The notes beneath the pieces were generated by a model. That model saw only the letters and a program-made list of their open reading frames with translations. It was not told the DNA's origin and searched no databases. DNA of 49,583 nucleotides. It comes from Pelodictyon luteolum (GTDB lineage: Bacteria > Bacteroidota > Chlorobiia > Chlorobiales > Chlorobiaceae). Positions 34,904-44,666 of the stretch are shown in pieces. Both the position numbers and the translations under genes were made by a program. Positions within the stretch are counted from its first letter, which is position 1. Each line of letters begins with the position of its first letter. The stretch is from positions 1 to 49,583 of the forward strand of contig DYNE01000012.1 in the NCBI GenBank assembly GCA_020721225.1, in the 5' to 3' direction.

Positions 34904-36427
34904 TTAAAAAGGTGCATCGTCCTGATTGATGAATGAAGCGGAAGGAACATTGCGCGGTTCTGCCGGTTCAGGAACACCCATCGGTGGTTCTTCCGTTAAA
35001 CCGGGTACATGCCCTCCTGAAATATACACATTGGCCGTTGACTGAAAACGCCCATAATTTTTCATGAAGAGCAGCCGGATATCTCCGATCGGGCCGTTTC
35101 TCTGTTTACCGATGACGATTTCAACGATATTTTTTGTCGACGAACCATCTTCGAAGGTCTCTTTTCCGAACATCTCCGGACGTGAAAGAAACATAACTAC
35201 ATCGGCGTCCTGTTCTATCGATCCCGATTCCCTGAGGTCGCTCAGCTGCGGGCGCCTGTCGCCTGAGCGTTGTTCAACGGAGCGGTTCAGCTGGGCAAGG
35301 GCTATAACCGGAATGTTCAGCTCCTTTGCCAGCGCTTTCAGCGAACGTGAAATCTGGGCAATTTCCTGTTCGCGATTTGTTTTTCCATCCCTTACCGGAG
35401 TAATCAGCTGAAGGTAATCGACCACAACCATGCCGATATTCTGTTCCTGTTTCATCCTCCGGGTTTTTGCCGAAAGCTCCATAATGGAGATGCCCGGAGT
35501 ATCGTCGATAAACAGTTTGGCGTCATTCAGCTTGTCCATGCTGTTAATGATCTGGCCCATCATCTCCGGTGTTATCCGACCGGTTCGCACAAGCTGCGAC
35601 TCGACATAGGCTTCAGCGCACATGAGCCTTATGGCCAGCTGCACCTCGGCCATTTCAAGACTGAAAAACAGTACCGGAGTATCGAAATCTACGGCCGCAT
35701 TTCGTGCCAGAGCGAGGGAAAAAGCAGTTTTACCGGCAGATGGTCTTGCCGCTATAATGATCATATCCGATGGTTGAAACCCTGCCGTAAGCTGGTCGAG
35801 TTCCGAAAACCCCGATCCGATTCCGGTAATGGACGACTGTGACGCTCTCAGGGTTTCAAGCATGCGAATGCCGTTTTTGACCAGATCCTTGATCGGAGAG
35901 GCTTTCTTTTTAATACCGGCCTGAGAGATATCGAAAAACTGCTGCGAGGCATGTTCGACAAGATCGAAAATGTCCATCGAAGAGTTGTAGGCTGTAGCCG
36001 ATATTTTGGCCGATATGGAGATCATCCGACGGTAAAGATATTTCTCCTTGGCGAGTCGGGCATAATATTCCACGTTTGCCGCACTGATAACCTTGCCGGA
36101 AAGCTCGGCAAGGTAGTGCCGACCCCCGACATGTTCAAGCTCGTTCATTTTCAGCAGCTCTTCACTTACCGTGATGAGGTCGATGGCCTGCCTTTTATTG
36201 TAGAGCTGCAGCATGGCCTTGAAAATGATCTGGTGCCGGCGTTCGTAAAAGACATGCTCGCTGCTTTCACCGAAAATCTGGATTACCTGTTCTACAGGAT
36301 CGTCTTCGAGCAGGATGCAGGCAAGTACCTCCTGTTCGATTTCGGCCGAGTAAGGAGGCACCCTGCTCTCCCGGCTGAAATCAATATCCTTGCTGAAATC
36401 GATGGCTTCAGGTTTCGGTTTATTCAT
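34904..36427 (-). CDS. dnaB: Replicative DNA helicase DnaB
   Basis: 507 residues. It unwinds DNA ahead of the replisome as a hexamer. The N-terminal dimerisation domain begins VPPYSAEIEQEVLACIL. The RecA-like C-terminal domain has Walker A ARPSAGKT (227-234), the MVVVDYLQLI Walker B region and the family block RSLKALAKELNIPVIALAQLNR. The last 30 residues, Pro- and Gly-rich, carry the usual acidic C-terminal tip (NQDDAPF). No intein is seen. It starts 14 nt downstream of the UDG gene, and ptsI follows 9 nt after its stop, so it is part of an operon. Confidence 0.96.
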   Translation of the reverse strand: MNKPKPEAIDFSKDIDFSRESRVPPYSAEIEQEVLACILLEDDPVEQVIQIFGESSEHVFYERRHQIIFKAMLQLYNKRQAIDLITVSEELLKMNELEHVGGRHYLAELSGKVISAANVEYYARLAKEKYLYRRMISISAKISATAYNSSMDIFDLVEHASQQFFDISQAGIKKKASPIKDLVKNGIRMLETLRASQSSITGIGSGFSELDQLTAGFQPSDMIIIAARPSAGKTAFSLALARNAAVDFDTPVLFFSLEMAEVQLAIRLMCAEAYVESQLVRTGRITPEMMGQIINSMDKLNDAKLFIDDTPGISIMELSAKTRRMKQEQNIGMVVVDYLQLITPVRDGKTNREQEIAQISRSLKALAKELNIPVIALAQLNRSVEQRSGDRRPQLSDLRESGSIEQDADVVMFLSRPEMFGKETFEDGSSTKNIVEIVIGKQRNGPIGDIRLLFMKNYGRFQSTANVYISGGHVPGLTEEPPMGVPEPAEPRNVPSASFINQDDAPF

Positions 36428-36441
36428 AGTTCCTGTTCTGT

Positions 36442-37077
36442 TCAGGCATCAGGTGTCACTCCCTGCAGCATTTCGTAGTGATGGCGCATTATCTGCACAT
36501 CTTCCCAGCATCCCCGTTTCCAGTTCGGGTTTCTCAACAGTGCAGCCGGATGATAGGTGACCACGCAGTCGAACTGTTTCCATCGGATAATCTTTCCCCT
36601 CATGGCTCCCAAAGAGAGCGTGTTCTGTAAAATAGTATTGGCGGCAACCTTTCCAAGGAGCAGCAGCATCGCCGGATTGATCAGGTCGAGCTGATCGAGA
36701 AGCCAGGGCATGCAGCAGGCAATTTCGTCCTGAAGCGGATTGCGGTTTTGCGGAGGTCTGCATTTTATGATGTTGCATATGAAAACCTCTTCCCGCCGGA
36801 ACTGAACGGCCTGAAGAATTTTATCGAGCAGCTGGCCCGAACGCCCGACAAACGGACGCCCCAAAGCATCCTCATCAGCTCCCGGAGCTTCTCCGATCAC
36901 CACAAGCCGGGCTTCGGGATCACCCTCGCCGAAAACGAAATTGGTACGGGTAGATGCCAGACGGCATTTGGTGCAGATTCTGGAGCGTTCGTACAATGAG
37001 TGCAGAGCGGTGAGGGCTTTCTGTTCCCCGGCAGCTTCTGACTGAAGTTCGTTTTCCTGAAATAACAACCCCTGCAT
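36442..37077 (-). CDS. Family-4 uracil-DNA glycosylase with a [4Fe-4S] cluster
   Basis: 211 residues. It removes uracil from DNA. Motif A is GEAPGADED (62-70), motif B HPAALLR (176-182). Cysteines C35 and C38 (CTKC), C106 ([10 protein letters not shown]) and C122 match the iron-sulfur ligands of the family-4 enzymes of thermophiles and many bacteria. An N-terminal 25-residue extension precedes the CTKC. It is between coaBC and dnaB in the minus-strand operon. Confidence 0.93.
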   Translation of the reverse strand: MQGLLFQENELQSEAAGEQKALTALHSLYERSRICTKCRLASTRTNFVFGEGDPEARLVVIGEAPGADEDALGRPFVGRSGQLLDKILQAVQFRREEVFICNIIKCRPPQNRNPLQDEIACCMPWLLDQLDLINPAMLLLLGKVAANTILQNTLSLGAMRGKIIRWKQFDCVVTYHPAALLRNPNWKRGCWEDVQIMRHHYEMLQGVTPDA

Positions 37078-37098
37078 AACGGTTCTGTTGTTTCTGTT

Positions 37099-38355
37099 TT
37101 ATTGTTTCGAATCCATCAGCCGTTCGATATGGTCAAGAAGCCGACGGGCAGCTTCTGTTTTCTGCATCAGAGGCAGTGCGGTTTCTTCAAGGTTCCGGTC
37201 GATCAGGGTCAATATATTGGTATCGACTTCGAAGCCCGATGTTTTTCGGTCAAACGTATTGCAGGCGATAAGATCGAGATTCTTTTCCTGCAGTTTCTTA
37301 CGGGCATACGCAACGCCATCAACGGTTTCGAGCGCGAAACCGACAGCGAGTTGCCCAGGTTGCTTGACCGCGCCGAACTCGGCAAGAATATCAGGATTCC
37401 TGACCATGCGCAACTGCATTGCAACGCTCTCTTTTTTAAGCTTGCCGTCGTAAACGGTATCCGGACGGTAGTCGGCAACTGCAGCCGCTGCGATAAAAAC
37501 CGAACAGTAACTGTAGAAGTGTTTTGCCTCGGCATACATTTCACAAGCATTTTCAACGTCAAGTCGTTCCACACCTTCGGGAGTTTGGAGATGAACCGGT
37601 CCGGTGATGAGTGTTACCTTCGCACCCCGCTCTTTTGCGGCCTCAGCGAGGGCGAATCCCATTTTTCCGGATGAGTAGTTTGAAATGAACCGTACGCCAT
37701 CGATTTTTTCCCGTGTCGGTCCGGCGGTAATGACCACATGCTTTCCTCCGAGCGGCGAGTCGCACGCGAAATGCTGCAGCTCGGTTCCGATGCGCGAGAC
37801 AATGGTTTCGGGCTCCGGCATACGTCCCGTTCCGCACTGCCCGGAGGCAAGGTCGCCGCTTTCCGGATCGATAATGATGCACCCCTGATTTTTCAGCATG
37901 GCGATATTGCGCTGAACCGATGCCGACCGATACATCTGCCCGTCCATAGCGGGATAGATCAGCACGGATTTACCGGGGCGCAAGGTTATGAAGCAGGCCG
38001 AGAGCATGTCGTCGCAAAGCCCGGCAGCGAGACGTGCAAGGGTATTTGCCGTGGCAGGAGCGATGACCAGGATATCAGCCCATTCTCCAAGCGATATGTG
38101 CCGGGTGAAATCCATTCCGGGAATGCCGGTTTCAGGAAATATTTCACGGTAAACCGGTTCACCGGAAACCGTAGCCAGGGAGAGTTCGCTGACAAACCGG
38201 CTTCCTCCTGCGCTCAGAGCAACACGAACCTCGGCTCCGGCCTTTTTCAGAAGGCGAACAAGCTGCGGCGTTTTATAGGCGGCAATTCCGCCTGAAATGC
38301 CAAGAATGATTTTTTTCCCTTTCAAAATTCTTTTCGGTTCGTTACTGGATCGCAA
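37099..38355 (-). CDS. coaBC: Bifunctional phosphopantothenoylcysteine decarboxylase/synthetase
   Basis: 418 residues, two steps of coenzyme A synthesis. The N-terminal flavin-dependent CoaC domain has GISGGIAAYK, the catalytic histidine H86 in RHISLGEWAD, and the substrate motif PAMDGQMY (136-143). The last carries Asp where the classical PXMNXXMW motif has Asn, a change I recall as common in the Bacteroidetes/Chlorobi lineage. The CoaC cysteine lies in SGQCGTGRMPEP. The C-terminal CoaB synthetase has VVITAGPTREKIDGVRFISN. No ATG is available near the N-terminus: TTG 38355 or TTG 38325 could start it. The 26-nt gap after the TamB-like gene fits an operon. Confidence 0.93.
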   Translation of the reverse strand: MRSSNEPKRILKGKKIILGISGGIAAYKTPQLVRLLKKAGAEVRVALSAGGSRFVSELSLATVSGEPVYREIFPETGIPGMDFTRHISLGEWADILVIAPATANTLARLAAGLCDDMLSACFITLRPGKSVLIYPAMDGQMYRSASVQRNIAMLKNQGCIIIDPESGDLASGQCGTGRMPEPETIVSRIGTELQHFACDSPLGGKHVVITAGPTREKIDGVRFISNYSSGKMGFALAEAAKERGAKVTLITGPVHLQTPEGVERLDVENACEMYAEAKHFYSYCSVFIAAAAVADYRPDTVYDGKLKKESVAMQLRMVRNPDILAEFGAVKQPGQLAVGFALETVDGVAYARKKLQEKNLDLIACNTFDRKTSGFEVDTNILTLIDRNLEETALPLMQKTEAARRLLDHIERLMDSKQ

Positions 38356-38381
38356 ACAATAATGTATAAAAACAAAACGAC

Positions 38382-41300
38382 TTATTTCTTCTCGGCCGAT
38401 GAGGGTTTAACACGTTTCCAGAATTGATCCCAGGAGTGAAACCGTTCCCTGTAGGAAACGCTGGCACCCCAGGTTTCTGAAGGCTTCTGCAGGTTGGTAT
38501 TCGATGCCGTGCTGCCGTTCTGTCCATACGAACGGTAAGCTTCCACGTAAATTTTCGGAGTGACACGGTACTCGATTTTCTGGGATGTGCCGTAATAGTT
38601 GAACAGCGCCTTGTCCTTGATGTCCGGGCTGCTGCCCGTTCCGACAAAGCGGACTTTTCCGTCGGTTCCGGGCACACTGAGGGCAAATGAAAGATCAAGT
38701 CCGCTGAGAGCTCCCTTATTGTCTACGCCGACATTGACATTGAAACTTTCCATACCGGCGAAATTCTGCACGAGGCGTGAAATCTGTGAAGAGATCAGTC
38801 CGGCGCCTGCCGACAGCCCTGCGCTAGAAACGGCAATGTTTCCAAATTGGCCGCTGCTGCCGGGAGCCGCATACCACTGTTTCGAAAGCAGGATGGAAAG
38901 AACGTTGAGTTCGGCATTGGGGTCTATCTGGCTTGGTTTTCCTCCCAGCATGCTTTGGGAGGCGTATGGCTGCATCTGCTCGTTCAGGTAGTAACCCATG
39001 GCAACTCGCGGTTCATTCAGGGTACCTGTTATGGCAAGCAGCAGGCGGACATTGTCACGTTCGCCTGTCTGGGTATTTGTGGCGCTGATATACTTGCTTC
39101 CGTAAAGGTTGTCCATTTCACCATTACGGATTTCACCATTGTTCCAGGTGATTTTGCCGCCATCCTCCAGATCGAAATTCGTATTGGAAAAGCGATATTT
39201 TCCACCGGTAATGTTTACGGAACCATACAGCCGGTAGTTTTGATTGCTTTTATTGACGATAAGAGAGAGGTTGCTTATAGACGTTTCAAGCTGCTCGCCC
39301 CTTATGCGGTCAAAAATGACCGTATATTTCAACGGTTCGGCACCGGTGAGCTTCAGTTCCCTGATTTGCAGAATATCGAGCAGCGAGTAGTAGAATTCGG
39401 CAGGCCTGTCCGAACTTTCCTGAGGTGAATCATCGATGCTTTTAACGGGATAACGCGGAACAAATTCGATGAACTTCTCCACCCCGATATATTTGGCGCT
39501 CTCATTGGCCCCTGCGCGATAGAGTGAAAAATCTGCATTGTCAATAAACATGCCACCTTCGACAACCGGAGAGGATAGATCGCCCTGCAGAGACATGTTA
39601 CGGCTCGAGCCTGTAATGGTGCCGAAAGAGGTTTCGTCTTTGCTGTCCTTTTTATCGAACAGCAGCAGTTTCGAGCAGCGTGCTTCGAGTGCAAGTGTTT
39701 TCGGTTCAAGCTTTACCAGCCGGATTATTCCGTTTATCCTTCCGGTTCCGTTCCGCATATCCCTTATTCTGATGTTTTTCAGCTCGATCTGTCTTGGGTT
39801 GACCTCCACATCGCCATCGAGCAGGTAGCTTACCTGGGTCGGTTCAACGGTGACTTTTGTATTCTTCAGGCTTGATGTAAGGTAAATATCCGGTTTCGGG
39901 GTTTTTCCTCCTATGGTGAGGGTTGTAGGGATGATGCCTTCGGCATTTTCAAAAAAGGGCAGAACATATTCCAGAAACTGCGCTGAGAGATTGTCCGATC
40001 TGAACGATGCGCTTATGGATTGCTGTTCGGGAATTCTGACGTTCAGCGGGAAGTACGCCAGTTGCAACGGTACGGTTCCGTTTCCCTCGATGGTGTTTAC
40101 CGAGAGGAGCGGAGAACTTGCTGAACCTGCGTCGGAAGCGGGGGGGATTGAACTGCGGAAATCAAACGTGAGCTTGCTTCCGCTATGCCGCGCATTGCAC
40201 TGCATGCTGCCGATCACCATGGAGTCATAACGGACTCTTTTGCCGGAAAGATTGAGGGTACTGGTTTTTGCGCCTGGTGAACCGCTGACAACAAGAGTAC
40301 CGTTCATTGATCCCGAAAGTTTTGCCGATGAAGCGGATGACGTTTTGCCGTTGAATCCTGCCAGATCGATATTCGAAAGCGAACACTGGAAGGTGCCCGC
40401 TCTGCTGCTGCTCAACTCACCATCGAGAACAATCTGCTGCTTCCCTTTGGCAACGACAAACCGGTTAAAGAGTGCCGATGAACTGGTAATGACTACAGGA
40501 TCTGCCGGAGCCAACTGCCATTGGCTTCCTCCGGTTCCTGCCGAAAACCGGTTCAGGAAGAGATTATAACTGTTTCCGTTGCGTTTTGCCGAGAATGAAG
40601 AGGCAAGTGTCCATCCCTGTTCAGGCAGTTCGCCGTCCAGAGAGGCGGTGAGCTGTGCAGGAATATATGCCGCGTCGAAAACAAGATTCCGGGATTTTAC
40701 GCCTGCAACGCTCAGTGTCGCCGCCTTGCCTTTGAGCAGGGCTTTCGATATGCCTGTGCTGCGGCATTCGGCAGCTGCAGTTGCCGTCATATTACCGATA
40801 GTACTTCCGCTTTCGCTGGTAAATGATCGGATATCGAAAGAAGAGTTCAGGGTACACATGCCATTCCTGTACAGCAGCTCTCCCTCCGATCTGCCCTGAA
40901 GCGTTATCTCTCCTACCGGCAGCAGCACGGCAAGGGGAGCGACATCCTTTACATCCATCTGATAAGAGATGCTGACCGGCTGAGTGCCAATCAATCCTTC
41001 CGGGGTTCGGGCTGCTGTCGCTCCTGTGTTCCAGAGGCTCTGGGTTCGGATCTCCCTTGCAAAGCTGTTTCCGGTCATCTGTACGGTTGCGATGAGCTGT
41101 TTCAGGGCATAGTCGCCGCTGAGAGAGAGATCGAGAAAATCGCTTTTCAGGGAAACCAGAGACGAATGTTCACGCTGGGCGATGGCTGCGGTTATTTCGG
41201 CATTGTCCTTAAACCGGAACCGGTTGATCGTTGACGGCTTGAACCGGGCTGCCAGCGCGGCATTCACCGTACGGGTATCGAATCCTTCCCCTTTAAGAGC

Positions 41301-42947
41301 GAAGGTACCGTTCAGGTCGGTTATAAAATCACGCGAAGCGAATGCTTTTGCCAGATTGAGTTTTTTCATGGTGCCGTCAGCATGGTAGCGGGGCACTTCG
41401 CTGCTGAAATCAATGCCGCCCGAGGCGTCGAGCCGTTCTCCATTGTTCGTCAGAAGAACGGTCGTTTTCAGCAGACGACTCTTGTAATCGAGGGAAACCG
41501 TCCCATCTTCGATCTCCTGCTGCTGCCAGAAAGAGTCGATCAGGCGCGCTGAAACGGAGAACGATTCGATACGTTTCAATCCGTCGCTTACACCGTCAAC
41601 GTTTCCGGAAGCTGTGATCAGGCTTTTTCTGTTTCCTTTTTCGGATGTTTCGAAGAGACGGTATGGTTCAAGGTTGTCGATTGCGAATTTCCCTTTCCAG
41701 GCGATTTGTTTTTCATAATCGCCGGCAGCTTCAGCTTTGAGTGATGCCTTTCCGATACCGGTTATCAGGGTAAAATCGGTATCGGCTTTTTTCAGCGTCC
41801 CCTTTGCTTTACCGAGAAACGTGATCGTACCGAGCCGTTCGGCAAAATCCTCATGCGTTTCTTCAGTGAGTATGGCCTTTAAAAATTCCGTTTCGATTCT
41901 TGAACTGTCGCAGACGGCATTGAACGAAAAGGCATTTTTTTTCTGCAGATTCTCTACCTCTCCGCTGAGCACAAGCCTGCTTTTACCCCGCGAAAGCTTC
42001 GAATCGAGCAGACGGAAGGTTCCGTTCTCTGCTTTCGCATTCCCTTTGATCGTATAGAATCCTTCAGGCAGTTTCTGCGTTGGATAAAAAATTTTCAGCT
42101 CATCGGTATGCAGCTTCAAATCTGCGATATTGACGAACGAACGGCTTTCGGCAAGACGTTCGAGCAGGATCCTGATCGTACCGGGCTTGAAAATATTGAA
42201 GTCATGCAGCGAAATCGATAATTCGGCATTGCTTTTTCCGCTTTTTGCCTTGAAGGCAAGCAGTTCACTGCGGCTGGTGGAAAAATGGAATTTACCCGAT
42301 CCCTCCTGCAGGCTGAAACGGTTATCCGGCAAAGAAAATGCGGCATCTTCAAGAACTCCGCTGATCAGTTGTTCCTTGACTCTGAAGCTTTTGAGTTTCA
42401 GAGTTATTTTTTTTGCATTGTAGCGCAGCGGAGCCTGTTCCGAAGACTCTTTTGTCCATGATCCGCTGCCGTTCGTGATGCTGAGCTTTTTACAGAAAAA
42501 GCTTTCAAAAGGCGCTTTCGTTGTATCAGGCTTGCGGGACGTAAAGATAATATCGAGGTTTTTCTTGCCGTTTGCCCTTTCAATCACGACGGCGTTCAGG
42601 TTTTCGGCGCTGATTCTTCTGAATGAGAGCCTGGTGATTTCCGGCTGCAGCAGCATGAGGAAATTAAAGCGCATGCGAATCCTTGCGGCAGAAAGAGCCG
42701 GGACTTTGGATCCCGGTTCGAAAATTTCCGGTTTGACAAGAGTCACCCTGTTCGGAAAATGCAGTTGAACCTCCCGCAGCTCAAGCCTTCCGAGATACTC
42801 CTCATTGAAAAGCGCTATGATCTGCTCTCTTGCATACCGGTCAAGCATGCCGCTGTTCAGCACTAAAGCTGCGATCGCAGAGAGCACCAGCACGACAGCC
42901 AAAACTCCTGTCAGGAGTGAAAGTATGTATCGTTTAGTCTTTTCCAA
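38382..42947 (-). CDS. TamB-like translocation and assembly protein (AsmA/DUF490 family)
   Basis: About 1521 residues. An N-terminal membrane segment (LLTGVLAVVLVLSAIAALVL) anchors a very long beta-rich periplasmic region. The last 450 residues hold the TamB/DUF490 core, ending with the YRERFHSWDQFWKRVKPS tail. The family bridges the inner and outer membranes and moves phospholipids and assists outer-membrane assembly. The annotated open frame runs from 43049, but the good start is TTG 42947, which overlaps rfaE2 by 14 nt; the sequence upstream of it is the rfaE2 gene in another frame. ATG starts are absent near it. It is in an operon with rfaE2 upstream and coaBC downstream. Confidence 0.8.
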   Translation of the reverse strand: MEKTKRYILSLLTGVLAVVLVLSAIAALVLNSGMLDRYAREQIIALFNEEYLGRLELREVQLHFPNRVTLVKPEIFEPGSKVPALSAARIRMRFNFLMLLQPEITRLSFRRISAENLNAVVIERANGKKNLDIIFTSRKPDTTKAPFESFFCKKLSITNGSGSWTKESSEQAPLRYNAKKITLKLKSFRVKEQLISGVLEDAAFSLPDNRFSLQEGSGKFHFSTSRSELLAFKAKSGKSNAELSISLHDFNIFKPGTIRILLERLAESRSFVNIADLKLHTDELKIFYPTQKLPEGFYTIKGNAKAENGTFRLLDSKLSRGKSRLVLSGEVENLQKKNAFSFNAVCDSSRIETEFLKAILTEETHEDFAERLGTITFLGKAKGTLKKADTDFTLITGIGKASLKAEAAGDYEKQIAWKGKFAIDNLEPYRLFETSEKGNRKSLITASGNVDGVSDGLKRIESFSVSARLIDSFWQQQEIEDGTVSLDYKSRLLKTTVLLTNNGERLDASGGIDFSSEVPRYHADGTMKKLNLAKAFASRDFITDLNGTFALKGEGFDTRTVNAALAARFKPSTINRFRFKDNAEITAAIAQREHSSLVSLKSDFLDLSLSGDYALKQLIATVQMTGNSFAREIRTQSLWNTGATAARTPEGLIGTQPVSISYQMDVKDVAPLAVLLPVGEITLQGRSEGELLYRNGMCTLNSSFDIRSFTSESGSTIGNMTATAAAECRSTGISKALLKGKAATLSVAGVKSRNLVFDAAYIPAQLTASLDGELPEQGWTLASSFSAKRNGNSYNLFLNRFSAGTGGSQWQLAPADPVVITSSSALFNRFVVAKGKQQIVLDGELSSSRAGTFQCSLSNIDLAGFNGKTSSASSAKLSGSMNGTLVVSGSPGAKTSTLNLSGKRVRYDSMVIGSMQCNARHSGSKLTFDFRSSIPPASDAGSASSPLLSVNTIEGNGTVPLQLAYFPLNVRIPEQQSISASFRSDNLSAQFLEYVLPFFENAEGIIPTTLTIGGKTPKPDIYLTSSLKNTKVTVEPTQVSYLLDGDVEVNPRQIELKNIRIRDMRNGTGRINGIIRLVKLEPKTLALEARCSKLLLFDKKDSKDETSFGTITGSSRNMSLQGDLSSPVVEGGMFIDNADFSLYRAGANESAKYIGVEKFIEFVPRYPVKSIDDSPQESSDRPAEFYYSLLDILQIRELKLTGAEPLKYTVIFDRIRGEQLETSISNLSLIVNKSNQNYRLYGSVNITGGKYRFSNTNFDLEDGGKITWNNGEIRNGEMDNLYGSKYISATNTQTGERDNVRLLLAITGTLNEPRVAMGYYLNEQMQPYASQSMLGGKPSQIDPNAELNVLSILLSKQWYAAPGSSGQFGNIAVSSAGLSAGAGLISSQISRLVQNFAGMESFNVNVGVDNKGALSGLDLSFALSVPGTDGKVRFVGTGSSPDIKDKALFNYYGTSQKIEYRVTPKIYVEAYRSYGQNGSTASNTNLQKPSETWGASVSYRERFHSWDQFWKRVKPSSAEKK

Positions 42948-43437
42948 GGTCGGTCCCGCAGCCGTAACGTTGAAGAATGGTTTCAATAATGCCGGTCGTC
43001 GAGCGTTTTTCCAGGAGAGGCATCGTAAGCACGGCGCCTCCGTTTTCAAGCACCGCTTTTGCCCCGGCTATACGTTCAACCGGCCAGTCCTCGCCTTTGA
43101 CCAGAATATCGGGAAGCAGTGTTCCGATCAATATTTCCGGGGTATCCTCGCCAAACAGCGTTACGGCATCCACGGCTTCCAGAGCGGAGAGTACAGCTGC
43201 GCGATCACGTTCGCAGCAGACGGGCCTGAGCGCTCCTTTGATGCTTCTGACCGAACTGTCGCTGTTCAGGCCGATTATCAATACGTCGCCAAGATTTCTG
43301 GCGGCAGCGAGGTATTGCACATGCCCGGCATGCAGGATATCGAAACAGCCGTTGGAAAAAACGACCCGTTTCCCTGCGGCTTTCCAGTTTCGTACCTGTT
43401 CAACGGCTTCCTCCCGGCCAATAAGCTTGCTTTTCAT
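42934..43437 (-). CDS. rfaE2: D-glycero-beta-D-manno-heptose 1-phosphate adenylyltransferase
   Basis: 167 residues from ATG 43437; a longer in-frame start exists at 43455. It makes ADP-heptose for the lipopolysaccharide core. The nucleotidyltransferase motif NGCFDILHAGHVQYL contains HAGH (H36-H39). RSTTGIIE near the end is also typical of RfaE domain II. Only the adenylyltransferase half is here, so the kinase half (RfaE1) must be separate, as in many non-enteric bacteria. It overlaps the TamB-like gene start. Confidence 0.93.
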   Translation of the reverse strand: MKSKLIGREEAVEQVRNWKAAGKRVVFSNGCFDILHAGHVQYLAAARNLGDVLIIGLNSDSSVRSIKGALRPVCCERDRAAVLSALEAVDAVTLFGEDTPEILIGTLLPDILVKGEDWPVERIAGAKAVLENGGAVLTMPLLEKRSTTGIIETILQRYGCGTDLGKD

Positions 43438-43585
43438 GGCTCTCCTGATAGTCAATAGATAATCCTCCAGACAAATTCGGATATTTTTTTCAAATTACAG
43501 TTATCCTGAATAATTCATGAAAGTTCATGTTGAATGACGGTAAAATATAATGCAAAAAAAATATAGTCGATTTGCACCAGCGTTT

Positions 43586-43629
43586 TCGAAGCCATGACGA
43601 GAGCGCAGTTGATGAAAACATGCAGGTTA
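43586..43629 (+). repeat. 43/44-nt direct repeat, copy 1 (before the HEPN-MNT operon)
   Basis: The sequence from TCGAAGCCATGACGAGAGCG to CATGCAGGTTA recurs at 44622-44664, with one A fewer in the second copy. The two copies bracket the toxin-antitoxin operon. Confidence 0.75.
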
Positions 43630-43645
43630 AGCAAAAAAAAATCTC

Positions 43646-43948
43646 ATGCGTCTGACAACCGCACAACAAGCCACCCTCAAGAGCACCGTCATCCGTTTCT
43701 TCGGTAACGGAGCATCGGTTACCGTGTTCGGTTCGCGAACCGATGATGCACGGCGGGGAGGAGATATCGATATCATGGTACAGCCATCGACCGCCGTTTC
43801 CGCAGCCGATCTGTTCACCCTGAAAATCAAGGCGCTCGCAGCACTGCAAAAAGAACTCGGAGAACGGAAAATCGATCTCATCGTCAGGTACCCCGGCGAT
43901 TGTCGTACCATTGTAACGCAAGCGCTGCAAACCGGAGTGAAATTATGA
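43646..43948 (+). CDS. MNT-type nucleotidyltransferase antitoxin
   Basis: 100 residues. The MNT motif GSRTDDARRGGDIDIMV gives G29-S30 and D40-x-D42, followed by a second conserved region (ERKIDLIVRYP). Such MNT proteins AMPylate or otherwise neutralise a HEPN toxin in type VII toxin-antitoxin systems. Its stop overlaps the start of the HEPN gene (ATGA), so the two are co-translated. ATG 43646 has no strong ribosome-binding site; a long A-run precedes it. Confidence 0.88.
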   Translation: MRLTTAQQATLKSTVIRFFGNGASVTVFGSRTDDARRGGDIDIMVQPSTAVSAADLFTLKIKALAALQKELGERKIDLIVRYPGDCRTIVTQALQTGVKL

Positions 43949-44424
43949 ATACGAAAGAAGAACATGCCAGGTTAAGGACGATCTGCGAACGGTGTAACCG
44001 GCATGCTCTTGCCCTCAGGGCAGCACTGCAGGATATTGAAAAGCTCGATGGATCATATTCGCAGTACCTGGAAAAACCGGATAGGGAGGTTCTTCGTCTT
44101 CTTGATCAGTTTGCCTATCGGTATACGAGGTTACAGGATGAAACCGGAGCAAAACTGATTCCGGCAATTCTTGCTGTGCTTGGCGAAGATGTCGCGCCAA
44201 TGCCGGCTATCGACCGCTTTAACCGGATGGAACAGCTTGGCTGGCTTTTATCTGCGGATGAATGGATAGAACTTCGCCTTATCCGCAATGAATTCACCCA
44301 TGATTATCCTGAAGATACTGAAGAGCATGCACAGAAGTTCGCCCAGGCTCTCAAGGCAGCAAAGCGGCTGCTTGTCATATTTGAACACCTCTCCATGCAA
44401 CTCGGCAAGAGAGGACTCTGTTAG
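43945..44424 (+). CDS. HEPN-domain toxin
   Basis: 159 residues. The HEPN RNase motif R114-N-E-F-T-H119 (R-x4-H) lies in RLIRNEFTHDY, within an all-helical fold. HEPN toxins cut RNA, mostly tRNA or mRNA, and are held inactive by the cognate MNT protein made from the overlapping upstream gene. The pair forms a complete HEPN-MNT operon, with nothing else between the flanking direct repeats. Confidence 0.88.
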   Translation: MNTKEEHARLRTICERCNRHALALRAALQDIEKLDGSYSQYLEKPDREVLRLLDQFAYRYTRLQDETGAKLIPAILAVLGEDVAPMPAIDRFNRMEQLGWLLSADEWIELRLIRNEFTHDYPEDTEEHAQKFAQALKAAKRLLVIFEHLSMQLGKRGLC

Positions 44425-44621
44425 GCGAAGACTGCGCTTTATCCGGTATTATGCTCAAAAGCCTGTCAGCCATAATGACAAGACGAACATCGTCGGCTTG
44501 CATCAGCGCTATTGACCGGTTTGCAGTATGTCGCACCTCCTGTTTTTCTTCAAATCCCGCAGGTATGACATATCGGTAACGCCCGGGCGCAACCCGGCAA
44601 TCTATAAGATAAAGGTATGAC

Positions 44622-44664
44622 TCGAAGCCATGACGAGAGCGCAGTTGATGAAACATGCAGGTTA
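44622..44664 (+). repeat. 43/44-nt direct repeat, copy 2 (lpxL leader)
   Basis: Second copy of 43586-43629. It forms the immediate leader of the acyltransferase gene and may include its first codons. Confidence 0.75.
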
Positions 44665-44666
44665 TC

